DNA of 64,000 bases, taken from Kappaphycus alvarezii. Its lineage: Eukaryota > Rhodophyta > Florideophyceae > Gigartinales > Solieriaceae. The notes under the pieces were generated by a model, which saw only the letters and a list, made by a program, of their open reading frames with translations, searched no databases and was not told the DNA's origin. Below, piece after piece: positions 43,506-55,466 of the stretch. The stretch spans positions 496,001 through 560,000 of the forward strand of contig NADL03000750.1 of assembly GCA_002205965.3 (NCBI GenBank). Direction: 5' to 3'. Made by a program: the position numbers and the translations under genes. Position 1 is the first letter of the stretch. Each line of letters opens with the position of its first letter.

Positions 43506-43582
43506 TAAAATTGTGGTTGTATGGAAAACCATGGGATAGATCGGATATATCTTCCAAGAGTAAAACATCCAAACGTTCCCAC
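43506..43582 (+). repeat. Family A repeat, 3' part
   Basis: TTGTGGTTGTATGGAAAACC then ATGGGATAGATCGGATATAT and CTTCCAAGAGTAAAACATCC. Confidence 0.75.
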
Positions 43583-43761
43583 TTTACAATTAATGTGGAA
43601 ACGACTTGAAATCCCTCGAAAGCTGTCTGGAGGACAGGCAGTAGGAAACTGCATGGGGTGTAGCATCAGCTGCAGCTTATGTTTGTGCGAGTATATGAAC
43701 CTTCCCGTATTATCCCGTAGCCCTGAATGCCATGCATTTCCTGAATCTATACTAATGCTGC

Positions 43762-43806
43762 AGTTAAGACCGAATATATCTTCCAAGAGTGAAACACCAA
43801 AAACCC
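43762..43806 (+). repeat. Family A end module
   Basis: GACCGAATATATCTTCCAAG then AGTGAAACACCAAAAACCC. Confidence 0.65.
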
Positions 43807-44005
43807 TTCCTCCCACACGTCCAAAACAGTTGGTTTAGATGTAGATACTCGAGCTTACTTCACAGCAGCTACAATGATTATAGTGGTTCCTACACCTCCT
43901 AATTTTTGATGTATACGTGTGGTAGATCTTTATGGGTCCTACAATGTCGCACAGAGGCGTGCGGAGGGTAATCATAAATTAATGTATACTTCGTAATATA
44001 GCATA

Positions 44006-44023
44006 GAAAGAAGAAGAAGAAGA
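44006..44023 (+). repeat. (AAG)n microsatellite at the LINE 3' end
   Basis: AAAGAAGAAGAAGAAGA lies just past the end of the minus-strand LINE fragment. On that strand it is a (CTT)n run, possibly a LINE 3' tail repeat. Confidence 0.4.
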
Positions 44024-44057
44024 CTTTACCAAGCAGAAAAGGGGGGGCTAGCGGCCC

Positions 44058-44738
44058 TCAAAAGGGGAAAAATCTATCCGAGCCAGGAACGGTCGAGTAG
44101 TCGTCGTTGATCGCGACAGAAGTTCGTTGTTGTACGAGCGAACTGATAATCGTGAACAAGCGATCGCGCTCGAAGGCAGGGCTACTGCCTTTACGTAGTG
44201 CGATGTACTCAGCAATTCTGTACAGACCTCGTTCGGCACCGGGACCGGCAGACCCGTATATATCGAAAGCCATCGGGTGGAAGTCGATACGTAGTTCGGC
44301 GCAGAGGTGGCCATAGCGGAGAGATTTCCCGCGCTCAGAATGCAGTAAGGGCAGCGAGGGGCGTGTGAATCCGCTGGTGGGCGTATGGAGCGGAGTGGGG
44401 GCTGATGACAGTGACGTCATAGCCCTGCGGGACGGAGAGAACTGGCCATCATTGATGTATATGTCGAGGCGGCGGCTGGAGTTGGAGGGTCGGGGCAAGT
44501 CTTGCGGGAAGGTCCATTCGCGGACAGGGCGAATCCCAATTGATAAGCATGATACCTCGGAAATGAGGCGGTCGCGAACACAATTGTGGCGCCGAATGGA
44601 GCCGTCGGCGCAGGGACAGACAGAGGCATGGTGTCCGTACGGATCCAGGGTGGGGACAGTGCGGAAGTGGGCGGCGGCGCAATAGGTGCAGGGTTGTGTG
44701 CCAGAGAAGACGGGGACACCAAGACGGAGGCAAACCAT
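44058..44738 (-). pseudogene. LINE C-terminal domain: zinc motif plus restriction-like endonuclease (fragment 2)
   Basis: This is the longest uninterrupted frame in the window, about 226 codons. It starts VCLRLGVPVF, then CTYCAAAHF and LDPYGHHASVCPCADGS, giving Cys-x2-Cys...His-x3-Cys, and then RRHNCVRDRL, the RHN motif. Next is the endonuclease region SRRLDIYIND. In the +1 frame GYDVTVISPHSAPYAHQRIH overlaps, so a single shift near 44,430 separates the family's 'DVTV..P' from the D-motif. The original frame resumes the homology with SERGKSLRYGHLCAELRIDF and MAFDIYGSAG. The order and motifs match the tail of RLE-type LINEs and of fragment 1 at 30.1 kb. RT is absent, consistent with 5' truncation near 44,750. 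Confidence 0.65.
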
Positions 44739-45086
44739 GGTTCGCCATACTTCAGGACCCGCCGGTACCGAGATGGCTCTGCAGGAGGTTGTGAAAGGGA
44801 CGGGAGGCGTGGGAAGAAGCGACGGAAGCTAGGCAACGGAATAGAAAGGGAGAAATGATTTTTAATATCATTCACCGAATTGATTTTTTATGGAAGGGCA
44901 ATTCTTAAAAATACTCATAAATTTAATCAATTTAGTATATAAGGTTATTAAAAGCATATTTATTATATCATTCGTAAACAAAACCTAAAGTTGAGCATGG
45001 AGGACTGTAGTTAAGGTAAAATCGGTCTGAAACTAGAAGAATACACTGAAGTTGAGAATACTTGTCGACATTCTCTTTACGTTTGA

Positions 45087-45160
45087 GAAGGAAAATTTTG
45101 GGTAGCTTAATATTTGGAGATTAAGATTATTTCATGAAATGAGGCCAGATTTTCCTCTAG
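45087..45160 (-). repeat. Family C repeat, inverse copy
   Basis: GGAAAATTTTGGGTAGCTTA then ATATTTGGAGATTAAG and GAAATGAGGCCAGAT; reverse complement of 39,272-39,350. Confidence 0.7.
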
Positions 45161-45166
45161 GTAAGT

Positions 45167-45282
45167 TCCTTTCCCATTACTGTGTCGGTATACCCTTTTT
45201 GAGTCGATTGTGGTTGTCTGGAAACCAATGGGATAGATCGGATATATCGTTCAGAGTAAAACACCCAAACCTTTCCCCTTTT
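45167..45282 (+). repeat. Family A repeat
   Basis: CCCATTACTGTGTCGGTATA then CCCTTTTTGAGTCGATTGTG through AAAACACCCAAACCTTTCCC. It directly abuts the family C copy. The intact outer sequence gives the clearest family A consensus. Confidence 0.8.
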
Positions 45283-45511
45283 CGCATTCCTCTACAACTG
45301 TCTCAAGCCTGGTGACGTACTTGGAGGAACACAGCTGACCCAAGTTTTCATTCGCTTAAGCATACCAAATTATCACCTTAAGCTAATTGATATAACTGCC
45401 ACAGCAGTTAACATTAGTTGGCATTAGTTGGCCGCCCTTCCACCTTCCGGTAGATTGGAGTGCCATCCACAGCTTTCGACGCATCGTACGTTTCGCAATT
45501 GGCTACAATGA

Positions 45512-45592
45512 TACGATATCTACGCTCCAGTACAAATTTACTGGATACCAACCCACATATCTACCACAGTAAATTAACCCCCCATTTACACA
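45512..45592 (+). repeat. Family D repeat, copy 4
   Basis: TACGATATCTACGCTCCAGT then ACAAATTTACTGGATACC, ACCCACATATC and TAAATTAACCCCCC. Confidence 0.75.
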
Positions 45593-45669
45593 CATTAGTT
45601 CAATTTTAGAAAGTAACTGAACATGATTATGTTTGTGTTACAAAGCACTATTTAGAGACACTACTATAC

Positions 45670-45856
45670 AAATTGATTGAGTATGAGCCAGCTTATCTAT
45701 TACAGTACTGTACATGAACCCCCGTGTTCCCCATTCTTAGAGACGAATAAGGAGGAAAGTTTTGGGTGTTTTTTACTGTTGGAAGATATATTCGTATATC
45801 CTGAAGTTTTCCGGACAACCACAATCGACTAAAACAGGTGTGCCGACACAGTTTTT
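45670..45856 (-). repeat. Family F copy 4 followed by family A copy
   Basis: 45,670-45,735 is family F (GAGTATGAGCCAGCTTATCT). 45,746-45,856 is family A in reverse orientation (GGAAAGTTTTGGGTGTTTTT...CAACCACAATCGACT...GTGCCGACACAG). Confidence 0.65.
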
Positions 45857-45915
45857 TGAGAAACAAATAATAGTAAGTGTACTTTCGAGTTGCGGACGAC
45901 ACTTATACCTCGAGG

Positions 45916-46100
45916 AACGCTGCCGCGGCCGTCATGTCCAACGCGCTTGCCTGCTCGCTGCATTGAGCCCGCCCTGTAAGGAAGGTCTTGTACTGTAGTG
46001 TTACCCATTAGCGATGACTTATCCCGCATAACGCATTAGCGGCGTGGATATAACCGACCACATCTTCCATGCATTGAAATAACCCAAAAATTCCCCTTAC
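45916..46100 (+). repeat. Family B repeat with a family A-type head
   Basis: Starts ACGCTGCCGCGGCCGTCATG, the same head as family A at 29,758, but the interior and end are family B (TATCCCGCATAACGC, GGCGTGGATATAACCGACCA, CATCTTCCATGCATTG, AAATAACCCAAAAATTCCCC). This shows the families share both ends. Confidence 0.75.
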
Positions 46101-46109
46101 ACCTCGAAG

Positions 46110-49100
46110 AAGTCCGAAATGGTTCGGTCTTTTCATGAACTCCAAAACCGGACCGGAACGAAAAATCTCAGGGACAAAAAAATGTACCATCAATAAAATA
46201 TCAGAATAAAATTTGAGAAAGGGAAAATATTACTCTTAAAAGTTTTCTTCATGAAAATCTAAATATTCAAAAATAACATAACAATTTGGACACTGAGAAT
46301 ATTGGTTCACAAAGTAACAGAAATTTAGGAATGTTTTTAGAAGAGGGAGAAAGTTTATTTTTGAAAGCAGGAGCCAGTAAATGTCTTTAGGGATACATAG
46401 AACTTTTATTTGCACAAAAAAGAGATTTCGCAAAACTGAAATAAACTACTGGATAGTAAAATGGAGTTTTTTTTAGTGAAATAAATATCGTCAAAAACAT
46501 GTTTACAATATTTATTCACGAAAAAGTTGTTTTCTCCATTCCAAGTCATAAAATTGATGACAGACCGGTAGAAAAAGAAAAGGCTAAAGCTGAACTAGGT
46601 CGAAAGTTTCATCCTCAATTTCAACTACTTAGAATTGTATAGGTGAGTATGAATATGACTTTCAATACATTACACTCATGTACCTTGGAATTATTGTCGT
46701 TTGTGTACCGAGTTGCTCAGTTTATGCTGGTAGTCAGTTTTCTGATATTTATTAGAGTTTCGGCTACCGCAAAAGTTTGGATATTTTCATACTTATAAAC
46801 ATCAATTTCATTACGGGATACCAATTGAAAAAAACTTCCAAAAGATATGTATATTGAGGTTAAATGTCTAAAACATTTACTTAGTATACCACAGAGAATT
46901 TATAAAACATAAATGGCGCCAAATTTATTCGAACACCCGGATGAAGAGTCACTTAAAAAGTATACGAAAAGTTGAAGCTCTTGATAGCCTCTTTTGAAGT
47001 ATCTTCAAACTTTTCTGGACTCTTATATAATTTTATCGACCGTACACGCCCTAATTTACAACTTTAAACACCTACGTTCATTTCAGAGTCCATACTCAGG
47101 GGCTGCACCCAATTTTACTGTGATTAGACATCTTAAAATACTTTGATTTTAAAATCATTATCTTTGTCCATGTTTTAGTATGCGTTTTTCAACCGTGCTC
47201 TATAACTCTCGTGGATATGAGCTAAGGAGGACTTTCAGCAACCAAAAAAGCGACTCTTAATCAACCCTTATCTATTATTTCCCTTGTTTCTTGCTTGAAG
47301 GCCTTTTAACTTAGAATAGGATTCCTCTTCAATTAGAATATCATTTAAGAGGTCAGATAGCGGAAATACTCTACTTTTTGGTAGTATCCCCATAAAATAA
47401 GTCAGGTAGGTCTAAATGATAGAGAGTGGTATTTGTGATTTCGGTTTATTTGAAGGCATTGATGGCTACCCGGGTGGGATGAAGTTGAAATTAATTTGGA
47501 AAGTTGACTGGAAATTGGTTTCGTATATTCTGGCTTTCAGTAGATTTCTAGTAGGCACTGGTGGATTTCGTAATTTTATTGCCAATATTTGAAGAGACAT
47601 TTCACGTATATGTGTCTTAATAATCAGAAAGCACCAAAACTATGAAAAATTAGGATCAATTCAACATAGAAGAAGGCTTGTAGTAAATTTAGTGAATTTG
47701 GAAAGAGTTAGCACACTTTATTTGAATCTTTTAGTTTATTTGCTTCACTCAAAATTATTTATTACCTGGGAAAAGCCAACGCAGAGAAATAATTCTAAAA
47801 TTTCTTGGATAAATTATATATGTGTGTAGTTAATTACTTTTTCTTCTTTGGAAGAAATGATAGATTAAAGATTAAGAATGAAAAAAATGTATAATTGTAA
47901 CCTTTTCGAATTTTGGATGCATTTTCTTTTAAACTTCCCCCGTAATTTCACCGGAAAAATTTTAAACCCAACCAATTCAGGCCCATGAAAACCTGAAGTT
48001 TCTTAGTATTTATAGTTTTTTTGAGATTTATACGGATTTAATGCATACAGAAATAACTGCAGATTGCTTTTCTCCTGTTTTATTTAATTAATTCTTTGAT
48101 ATAATTTGCAATCAGGTAATTTGGAAAAATAGATACGAAATCGACGCATTTATAAATATGAAACAATTTGTGAATAAAGCTACAAAAATAAAAAAGAAGC
48201 TGAATACAGAATCGAATATAAAATGTGTAATTCAGTACGAAACTTTAATGTATGTACTAAGCAGAATGATTAATAACCCAGGAGGGCTAATAATCCCTTC
48301 CGAAAATAGAAGAGAAAATAGGCCTGGAAAAATGTCCAGGGATACTTAGAGAATATCGGAGCAGTCGAGATCTTATTTCTTCGGTTCTCATATTTTGATC
48401 TAAATGAAAGCTCATCAGTCCAAAAAACTTTATATTCAACATGTTTTGGATTCTAATTCACGTTCCTGAATCTTTGAAAATATTTTAGATTACAATAATT
48501 TCTAATAATGCTGAAATATGCATTTTAATTTTTGCAAGAAGTTGGATTTGATTCTTGATGAAATATAAACTAATTTTACTATGTACCGTACTGCTACTCT
48601 GGATTTAAAACTCAACCATCTGTTAAAATATATACGAAAATCAATTTTCATTTACTATAACGAAGATAAAATGACTTTCTTGATCGATGTCATGTGAGAT
48701 AAATAAATTTTTTGTAGCTCAACGGACTTTCTTGTATGTAGATGGTGTAATAACAAACAGATAAGGAATTTTATATGTAAACAATGCCGTCAATACACCA
48801 AATATAAGCTATATTTGTTTGGTCCATATATTATTAACAATGGGTGATTATTGCTCAAGGTCTGGAAATTACACCCGCGATTCCACTTCGGCCTAAATCC
48901 ACATCTAAATTTTTGTACCTTTAAACCCTTAACTTTTGAGTCTTTAATCTTTCAAACAGAGAAATTTATTCGTATTTAGATGTCCTCTCTCCCTATACTC
49001 TGAGCGAAAATCATAAAATTTAGCTCAAAGTGTGAGTTTGTCTCGCTAATGTAAAGATCATACGATATGATGAAAAATATTGTCTGATATAACTAAATCA

Positions 49101-52100
49101 TGATTCATAATTTCCCTAAAGTCCAAACTTAAAGAATTTTATGATCATTAAAAGAAATTAAGTAGACCCACTCTACTTCATTATGTAGCGAACAGTTTCA
49201 AATTAATGATTCAAATTATAACAACGGATTTTGAGATAGGCAGTACAAATAAAGTATCTCCAACAGCTTTCAATGTAATCATGATTTTAAAACTGTCTTT
49301 TTGACAGTCCTAATCGAATGGAAAAAATTCTACAAAGAAAACTGGAAGTTTCATTCTGGTTTCAACTATTTATTTACAGAATAAATCATCACTCTGTCTG
49401 ACAAAAGTCGGTTCTCAAAGTCTCAATTTTCGTTTTTTTGAGACGCACAGGTATTTCTTATCATCATTCAGATGCAATTTAATTAGGTACGTAGCACTTA
49501 TATTTCATCGATAATGTCAAAAACACAGTTTATTGTCCTAAGTGACATTTTCTAGTCTAATGAATGTGTAAAAAATGCTCCAAAACCCTGTCTGAAGTTC
49601 TACTTAATGGAATTGATAGAAATTTTTTTGTATTCTCAACAAAATTAACGCGGAAGCCAGCATTTAACATTGAAATGAATTACGTAAAATTAATTCTCTT
49701 TTCATTTTTTTGATCAAATAAACATGGAATTCTAGATATCACACGTTCTAGTCTTCAGTTGAATGATTATTCAAGCCAAGATAAGGTCTTATTATTTTTT
49801 TCAAGACTCATTGCAGTCTTGAAAAAGAGTGAAGAGTAAAGGGAACCACTTAAACCGACTTATAAGCAGCCTAGTGAGCTATCTGTTTTTCAAACTCTCA
49901 TTTATTTGGAAGTTAGTGGAAGTTGTTGACGTGACTGCACTTGAGAGTTGATTATGGCTCACAGCTTTCTTTAAGTTCTTTTATATAAATCCCTAATATA
50001 AGAGCTCAGGCTCTTTGAACCGCAGAAAAAGTCTGTATATGTGTAGTCATTCACTTCGATGGATTATTGGTGGTATAAAGGTAATCTTGAAAACTAGATA
50101 TGACCAATACATGTAGGCCCTAAGCTGACAGAGGCACTAAATTCTTAAAAATTGTGAAGAAAGGAATCAGTACCCAGTGATGTGATGATGTGGAATATAG
50201 AGAACATGTAAAAATGAAAAGTTTGAGAAAAACTCAATATGAACCGTCATTTTTCTCTAATGGCTTTATATTTAATTTTTATGATCTTAACACCGAATTT
50301 CATCAACTGTAGCCATGGTATTGGGCCAAAATTATTTATTTCAAGATTTATTTGATTGACTTCAACCTAAACATGTAAATAATGGAATTTAAATAGAAGA
50401 TGTTTTCTTGGTTATTGAATGAAAAGGTAAACATTTTTTTCTCTATTTTCTACCGTTTAAGTGCTTCTTGTATGAATGATCCGTGAATAATTTGAGATTT
50501 TTAAAAGTTACGGAAGGCGTTTATTTCATTTTATTAATTCATTTAAAATACATAAAATAATGAAAACACTGAAAATCTAAAGTGTCAGTTGAAGGGCCAT
50601 CAAAATTTTATGGTTAGAGTAATTTTGACTTTTATTTTTAACTGGCAAAACTTTGGACATCTTTGAATTACTTCGGATTTACATACTCGAGATAAATTTG
50701 TCCTTAATTTTGAATTTGATACATTGATTATCCTATTAAACAGATCTTCACACATTCTGTTTTGAATACATCATGTTGATCATTATTATTGATCAGTTCT
50801 CTAAATCAAAAGAAAATATTTACCAAAAAGATTTCAAAAGGTATACTTTGATTACAGTTATCTTTCCTCGGTGTCCAAACTCGCATTTTTAAGACGTGAA
50901 AACATTAGAATTCAGAAAAATATAATAGTTTCCTGTTACGACTTGTCTATTTCATCCTTGAATAAGCCACTAAAACAAATTTTCGAAAGTATGCCTTTAT
51001 CTTTTATGTAGTCTCCTTGTCATGAAATATTCATTCAAACCCGAAAATCATTACTACAAAAACCCGGAGTTCTTCCCCAGAGAGCTCGATCAAAATGGCA
51101 AAGACATATAAAGATTTTTCTCGCTTAGCTGGCCATAATTATTATATATTTCAGAAGTTGGAGTGGTACGGTAAGCTGTTTTCTAACTTAAGTAATTTTA
51201 CTTTTTTTGTACAATTACCTACCTGTTTGATAAAATTACTCGCTTCACGAACTCAGAAGATGGGGTGATGCATGTAGATGCTGTCGAATACTGATTAGTC
51301 ATGATTCACCTCGTAGTTGACATTTTTCATGTATTTCTAGCTTCCATACTACTGCATAAATTCTATTCAGCTTTGTTAGTTATAATAAAAGGGGTAAGCA
51401 CATTAGCAACGAGGAAACGGACCTTTTCTTACTTGTTTGAATCCATCAAGCTGATGGAAACTCTGACGCATTTCAACAACGTCTTAGGTTATCAAATTCT
51501 TTTAGACGAAAATATATTTAGAAACAAACAGAAACAATCAAATATCCACCCAAAGCGTACAATAATAGAAGCAGGTTCTCTTAAGAAGGTTTTAACAAAT
51601 TCATGAAATCAAAGTTACTTCTAATATTCATACACATGTATTTTCAAAGTTGCTGATCAGTATTTTACACTGGCGAGCTGTACCAGGTGAGTTGCTGCAG
51701 ATTTATATTTCTCATATTATCCTATTTTTTCTATTCACTGCATTCAGTTGGTTATTCAATATCGTCAATACTCATCATAAACACTTTAAAGTCTCCTCAG
51801 CAATTGATCCCAGTTGTTGATCTCATTTCCAAATGCAAAAGTTTAGAAACTCTATGAGGATTTGGTGGCTCCAGGTATTCCTACCGTTTTTTGGGATGCA
51901 TTCTTGTCTCTTAGTTTAATTGAATCCACGACATTAACTCCTCAGGTAAATATCTCCTATTAATGGCCATATTCTCCTCTACGCGCCTGAACCTGATTTT
52001 TATTGGTCTCACACTGACCTAATATAACCCTAAATTACAGTCATAGTGTTCTGTAGCTGTCCTATCATTTATTCCTGTCCCTTTTTCATGAATGGAGACC

Positions 52101-52210
52101 TATGGGAAGGTTAGAGCAGTGCTTAGTTAAAGCCATTCTGACAGGCCGTTATATCTAACCCAGCATACTTGCCCACTGACACTGAGTCCATCCTGTGGGT
52201 AATATTATTC
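46110..52210. other. AT-rich desert, nothing recognised
   Basis: About 6 kb of strongly AT-rich DNA. Only two short open frames stand out (48,158-48,349 and 51,301-51,606, plus) and neither has a recognisable domain. No repeat of the local families was seen. May be old decayed transposon sequence or non-coding spacer. Confidence 0.55.
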
Positions 52211-52216
52211 AGTGCT

Positions 52217-52309
52217 TATCAATGACGAACTATCCCGCAAAACACACTAAAGACGTGGATTCAACCGATCACATCTTTCATACATTAGAAAACCCGAAAT
52301 TTTCCCTCT
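52217..52309 (+). repeat. Family B repeat, diverged
   Basis: ATGACGAACTATCCCGCAAA then GACGTGGATTCAACCGATCA and CATCTTTCATACATTAG. Confidence 0.65.
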
Positions 52310-53570
52310 CTTTTCCAAAACAAATTTACCGAACTTTTATTCAAACATGAATCTTGTATCAAACAGAAGTCACACAACTAGTCATTATCGAAAATTTATT
52401 GGAAGTTTTACAGCCACAGGAACAACTCAAAGACAACCAATGCGCCCCAGAAGCAATACCGACTACCGACAACAGTCAAAAACAAGAGATGCGACAACCA
52501 TTTGCAGCGCACAGCAATATTCCGGAACAATTACTTGATAAAGTCATCTGCACTCTTGTTCAAAGATTAAGAGTTTTGTAAAGTGAATGTTAAGTGCGCA
52601 GACGGGGGATGTTTTGTTTGCAGTTTTCAGTAGATTGCCCTATTTATTTCTTTTCTGAAAAAAAACAGATAGAGGCAACAGAGGCACTGCCAAAAGAGTA
52701 GAGGTATAAATTTTCAAGGACGAAAAGTGAGCTGCCCTTTTGAACTGTCTCTGGATTCTCCAAGAACCCTTGGATACTCGCTGATTGTTTTGTCAATTAC
52801 TACAGTCCTACTTTTATAAATATCGATGTTAGCAAACGTTCTAAAACTAATGGGAAATAGGCACTATCTAAAGAGTAACTAATTAAAAGAACCGTTGAAC
52901 GTTAAAACTGAAAAACTATTTTAACCAATATTACAAAAATATTTTAATTTATTTTCAACATCCAATACAGTGATTAAAAATTGTGGAGCAATATTCTATT
53001 AGGGGCCCACAATTTTTTAATTTTTGTGAATCATCGATATGTATATATTTTTTTTCACTGGCCCCTTTTTTAAACTGTACTACACGTGAATCAATTAAAA
53101 TGTGTGTCAGTTGGTTTTTAAATTCTGTAGATATAATTCCTGGAATTTTACTACAGTAAATTATTATTTTGGATTAATAATCCTCATTTGGAGAATTGTT
53201 CTATAATTATTACTGACCGTGGATGTTCCCTACAAAAAGACATTATACTACTGTAATAACCTTTGTAGATTTTCTAGTCTGATCTATAGTATAATACAGT
53301 CTTGGACTGTTAGAAAATTTCCATAAGCCTCGGGCGATCGAACCATCCCCGTCGACCAGCTATGAGAAATATTTTTTCTTTTTATTATTATTTTCATTCC
53401 TATTTAAATTAATTTATTAATATGTTAAGTTATTTAGAATCATCTAATTTGTATCTACCTATATCATTTAAATTTTACAATGAAGTTAGGCTCCAAAAGG
53501 TTCCACGTCAAATAAGAATGCCAATGGAAATTGGATTAAAATAAACGACTCTTCCATGCCTTACGTCGTC
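52310..53570. other. No recognised gene
   Basis: Frames at 52,347-52,581 are Gln/Thr-rich and unidentified; the rest is AT-rich non-coding sequence. Confidence 0.45.
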
Positions 53571-53949
53571 CATATTCTATATCCTGCCGCACCAGTGCTT
53601 TTGCGAAGCACACACATAAGGACCCCCCGCGGCACCTGATGCTCCGCCCCTCCCGGTGCATATCCATGGAAACCCTTGCCAGATACCGCTGCTTGGCGTC
53701 CCTCCTCCTAACCTCACGACTGCAGCTGCCCTTGCTCCTGAACTCCCCACCTCAACCGCCCCTGCTATCTTCCGGTGTGATCCGCGCTGGAGCATGTCCA
53801 CTATGCACCCCTCAACCAGCACTCTGACCGCATCAGCCTACCTCCTAGTACGCATGCGCAGGCGTCCACCGCAGGCTCCTGATCGGATCTGAATAGCGCA
53901 ATGCAGTTTATTTATGGACTTCAATAAGCCCCTCGCGCATGGGGGAATA

Positions 53950-54210
53950 TATCAAATGCGATATTTATATGAGCTTAGTTTCGTGGCTTTCACAGCTGGC
54001 CCGTCCATCTAAGCGAACTGTAATCAAATAGATCAGACCGTAACTTACCTCCTGGTATATGTGGACGATCTAATTCAGTCAACGATAACGGAATGATTTC
54101 TCATCGAAGATGTATCAAAAACTTCCGGGAAGCCAGAAATTAGAACTGAAAAAATGTTGGGAAGTTACTTGGGATAGTAATTACAAGAGAAAATCTCACA
54201 AGCAGAATAG
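53950..54210 (+). pseudogene. copia RT, YVDD box (C4)
   Basis: TYLLVYVDDLIQSTITE (54,043-54,093) is a textbook copia 'ylLvYVDDii' motif with both catalytic Asp residues. The frame stops right after, then resumes in another frame with KLPGSQKLELKKCWEV in the position of 'f.mkdlG.....LG'. Confidence 0.75.
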
Positions 54211-54477
54211 AAAAATCAAGGGCCAACCTCATAAAGCGAACCATGCATGTGTTTTGAATGGCAAAATGCAAAGATCTAGCGTCTCAATACCATCAATAAT
54301 TGATCGGAAAATCAGGAAGGTAGGGAAGAGGGGGATTGTGAGCGCGTTTTTAATTTTTTTTAAGTGTTTACTCAGATCACTACTGTGTCTGGAAAATACA
54401 CCGAGTTCGAATATAGCATTTGCACGCTCTTTGCTGTTTGCTACATGCACGATCGTCGCTATCACTAAAGGACGGCC

Positions 54478-54738
54478 ATGAATGTCCTGAATTACTCGAA
54501 GAGGCATATCAAGCTGGACATTATCTGCGAAAGGAACGGAACTTCTCTTCACGGATTCATTGACATAGTTTTTTAGGGACAGCCAGCATCGTAGTTAAAC
54601 AAGTGGATACGTATATATCAACTATTTCGAGGAGGAGCAAGAATCACATCGTGGTCTCCCGGTCAACTATGAAGGCAGAGTATGGAGCAAAAATTGAAGC
54701 AATTTCATTTTTCGAGGATATACAAGGTAATCATCAGT
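54478..54738 (+). pseudogene. copia RNase H (C4)
   Basis: MNVLNYSKRHIKLDIICERN (about 54,480-54,540) fits the 'vLrYLkgT...gi.y.r' start, and SLHGFIDIVF fits 'l.gy.Da.w' with Asp. In another frame TISRRSKNHIVVSRSTMKAE then YGAKIEAISFFEDIQG (about 54,625-54,726) is the 'i.W.SkkQ..valSstEAEY.a...a..e..wl' motif. Confidence 0.7.
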
Positions 54739-54914
54739 AAAATGATGAAAATAATCTAGAGGTCCAAGTTTGTACAGAAAACAAATGAGCGATATTTATC
54801 GCTTTTAATGAAGACGTTACAGCAAAAATCAAAAATATAGAGTTCATGTGCGGTTTGTAAGAGATCACGATATTAAAGGCTCGATTAAGTTGTAATTCGT
54901 CGAAACTGATGAAA

Positions 54915-54988
54915 CGGGGGAATGTTTGAGTTATTTTAATGCATGGAAGATGTGGTCGGTTATATCCACGAGGCTAATACGTTATACG
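54915..54988 (-). repeat. Family B repeat
   Basis: GGGGGAATGTTTGAGTTATT then TTAATGCATGGAAGATGTGG and TCGGTTATATCCACGAGGC; matches 35,522-35,605. Confidence 0.75.
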
Positions 54989-55390
54989 GATGAAACTGCC
55001 GCCTTATCGCCCTTGCGCACACATGAGGCTCGAACCGTTCAATTGGCACGTCTTACAGCGTCACGTAGATCTCAGGGTAGCGGGCGAGTGGGTAGTAAAG
55101 GATCGGGGATCTGGGGCCGAGTGACGAACGGCGGATGACAGAAGGGTCGAGTGGATCGAATGGCAGTGAGTTACCGCTACATATTTGCAGACCTAGAAAA
55201 GAGAAACCTATGTGCCCTCTGGGAGCGAGGAGAGCGATTTTGTTGTCATTACAGTATTTACAGTATACGTGCTAAAGGAACCGGGGCTGCCCGAACGGCG
55301 GCGCCGGGGCTTGACGAGACACTACACTGTAAGGCGTTATGTACAGTAATTACACACACCCCGTCAAATCCGTTGCATTTGGTCATGGCT

Positions 55391-55466
55391 GGGACTTTTG
55401 AAAAAAAGTCCCGATAAAATGATTCGCTCGTGCATGGCGGGAAATTTCAAAGAAAAATTCCCGGGC
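55391..55466. repeat. Two adjacent hairpins
   Basis: GGGACTTTTGAAAAAAAGTC (closing CC) and GGGAAATTTCAAAGAAAAATTCCC, the latter 38 bp further on. Each has an 8-9 bp stem around a GAAA/CAAAG loop. No adjoining gene is recognised, so a role as terminators is not supported. Confidence 0.5.

Larger units (their letters stand above)
53570..54740 (+). mobile_element. Ty1/copia relic C4 (RT and RNase H end)
   Basis: A GC-rich block (53,577-53,892) encodes a proline-rich peptide on the plus strand (LTTAAALAPELPTSTAPAIF; ends MRRRPPQAPDR), like the linker between integrase and RT in copia. It is followed directly by RT and RNase H remnants. Most of the RT is missing. Surroundings are AT-rich, so the composition changes sharply at about 53,570 and 53,900. 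Confidence 0.6.

Noticed and set aside
29758..46100. Regularly recurring repeats considered as a CRISPR-like or satellite array
   Set aside because: Spacing is irregular, orientation varies, and copies are different families of dispersed repeats in a eukaryotic context.
46110..52210. Search for hidden retroelement motifs in the AT-rich desert
   Set aside because: No YxDD, DSG, HHCC or DD-E pattern with supporting context was found by reading both strands; absence is not proof because decay may be too advanced.
55391..55466. Hairpins considered as transcription terminators
   Set aside because: No bacterial-type gene precedes them and no U-tract follows; eukaryotic setting.
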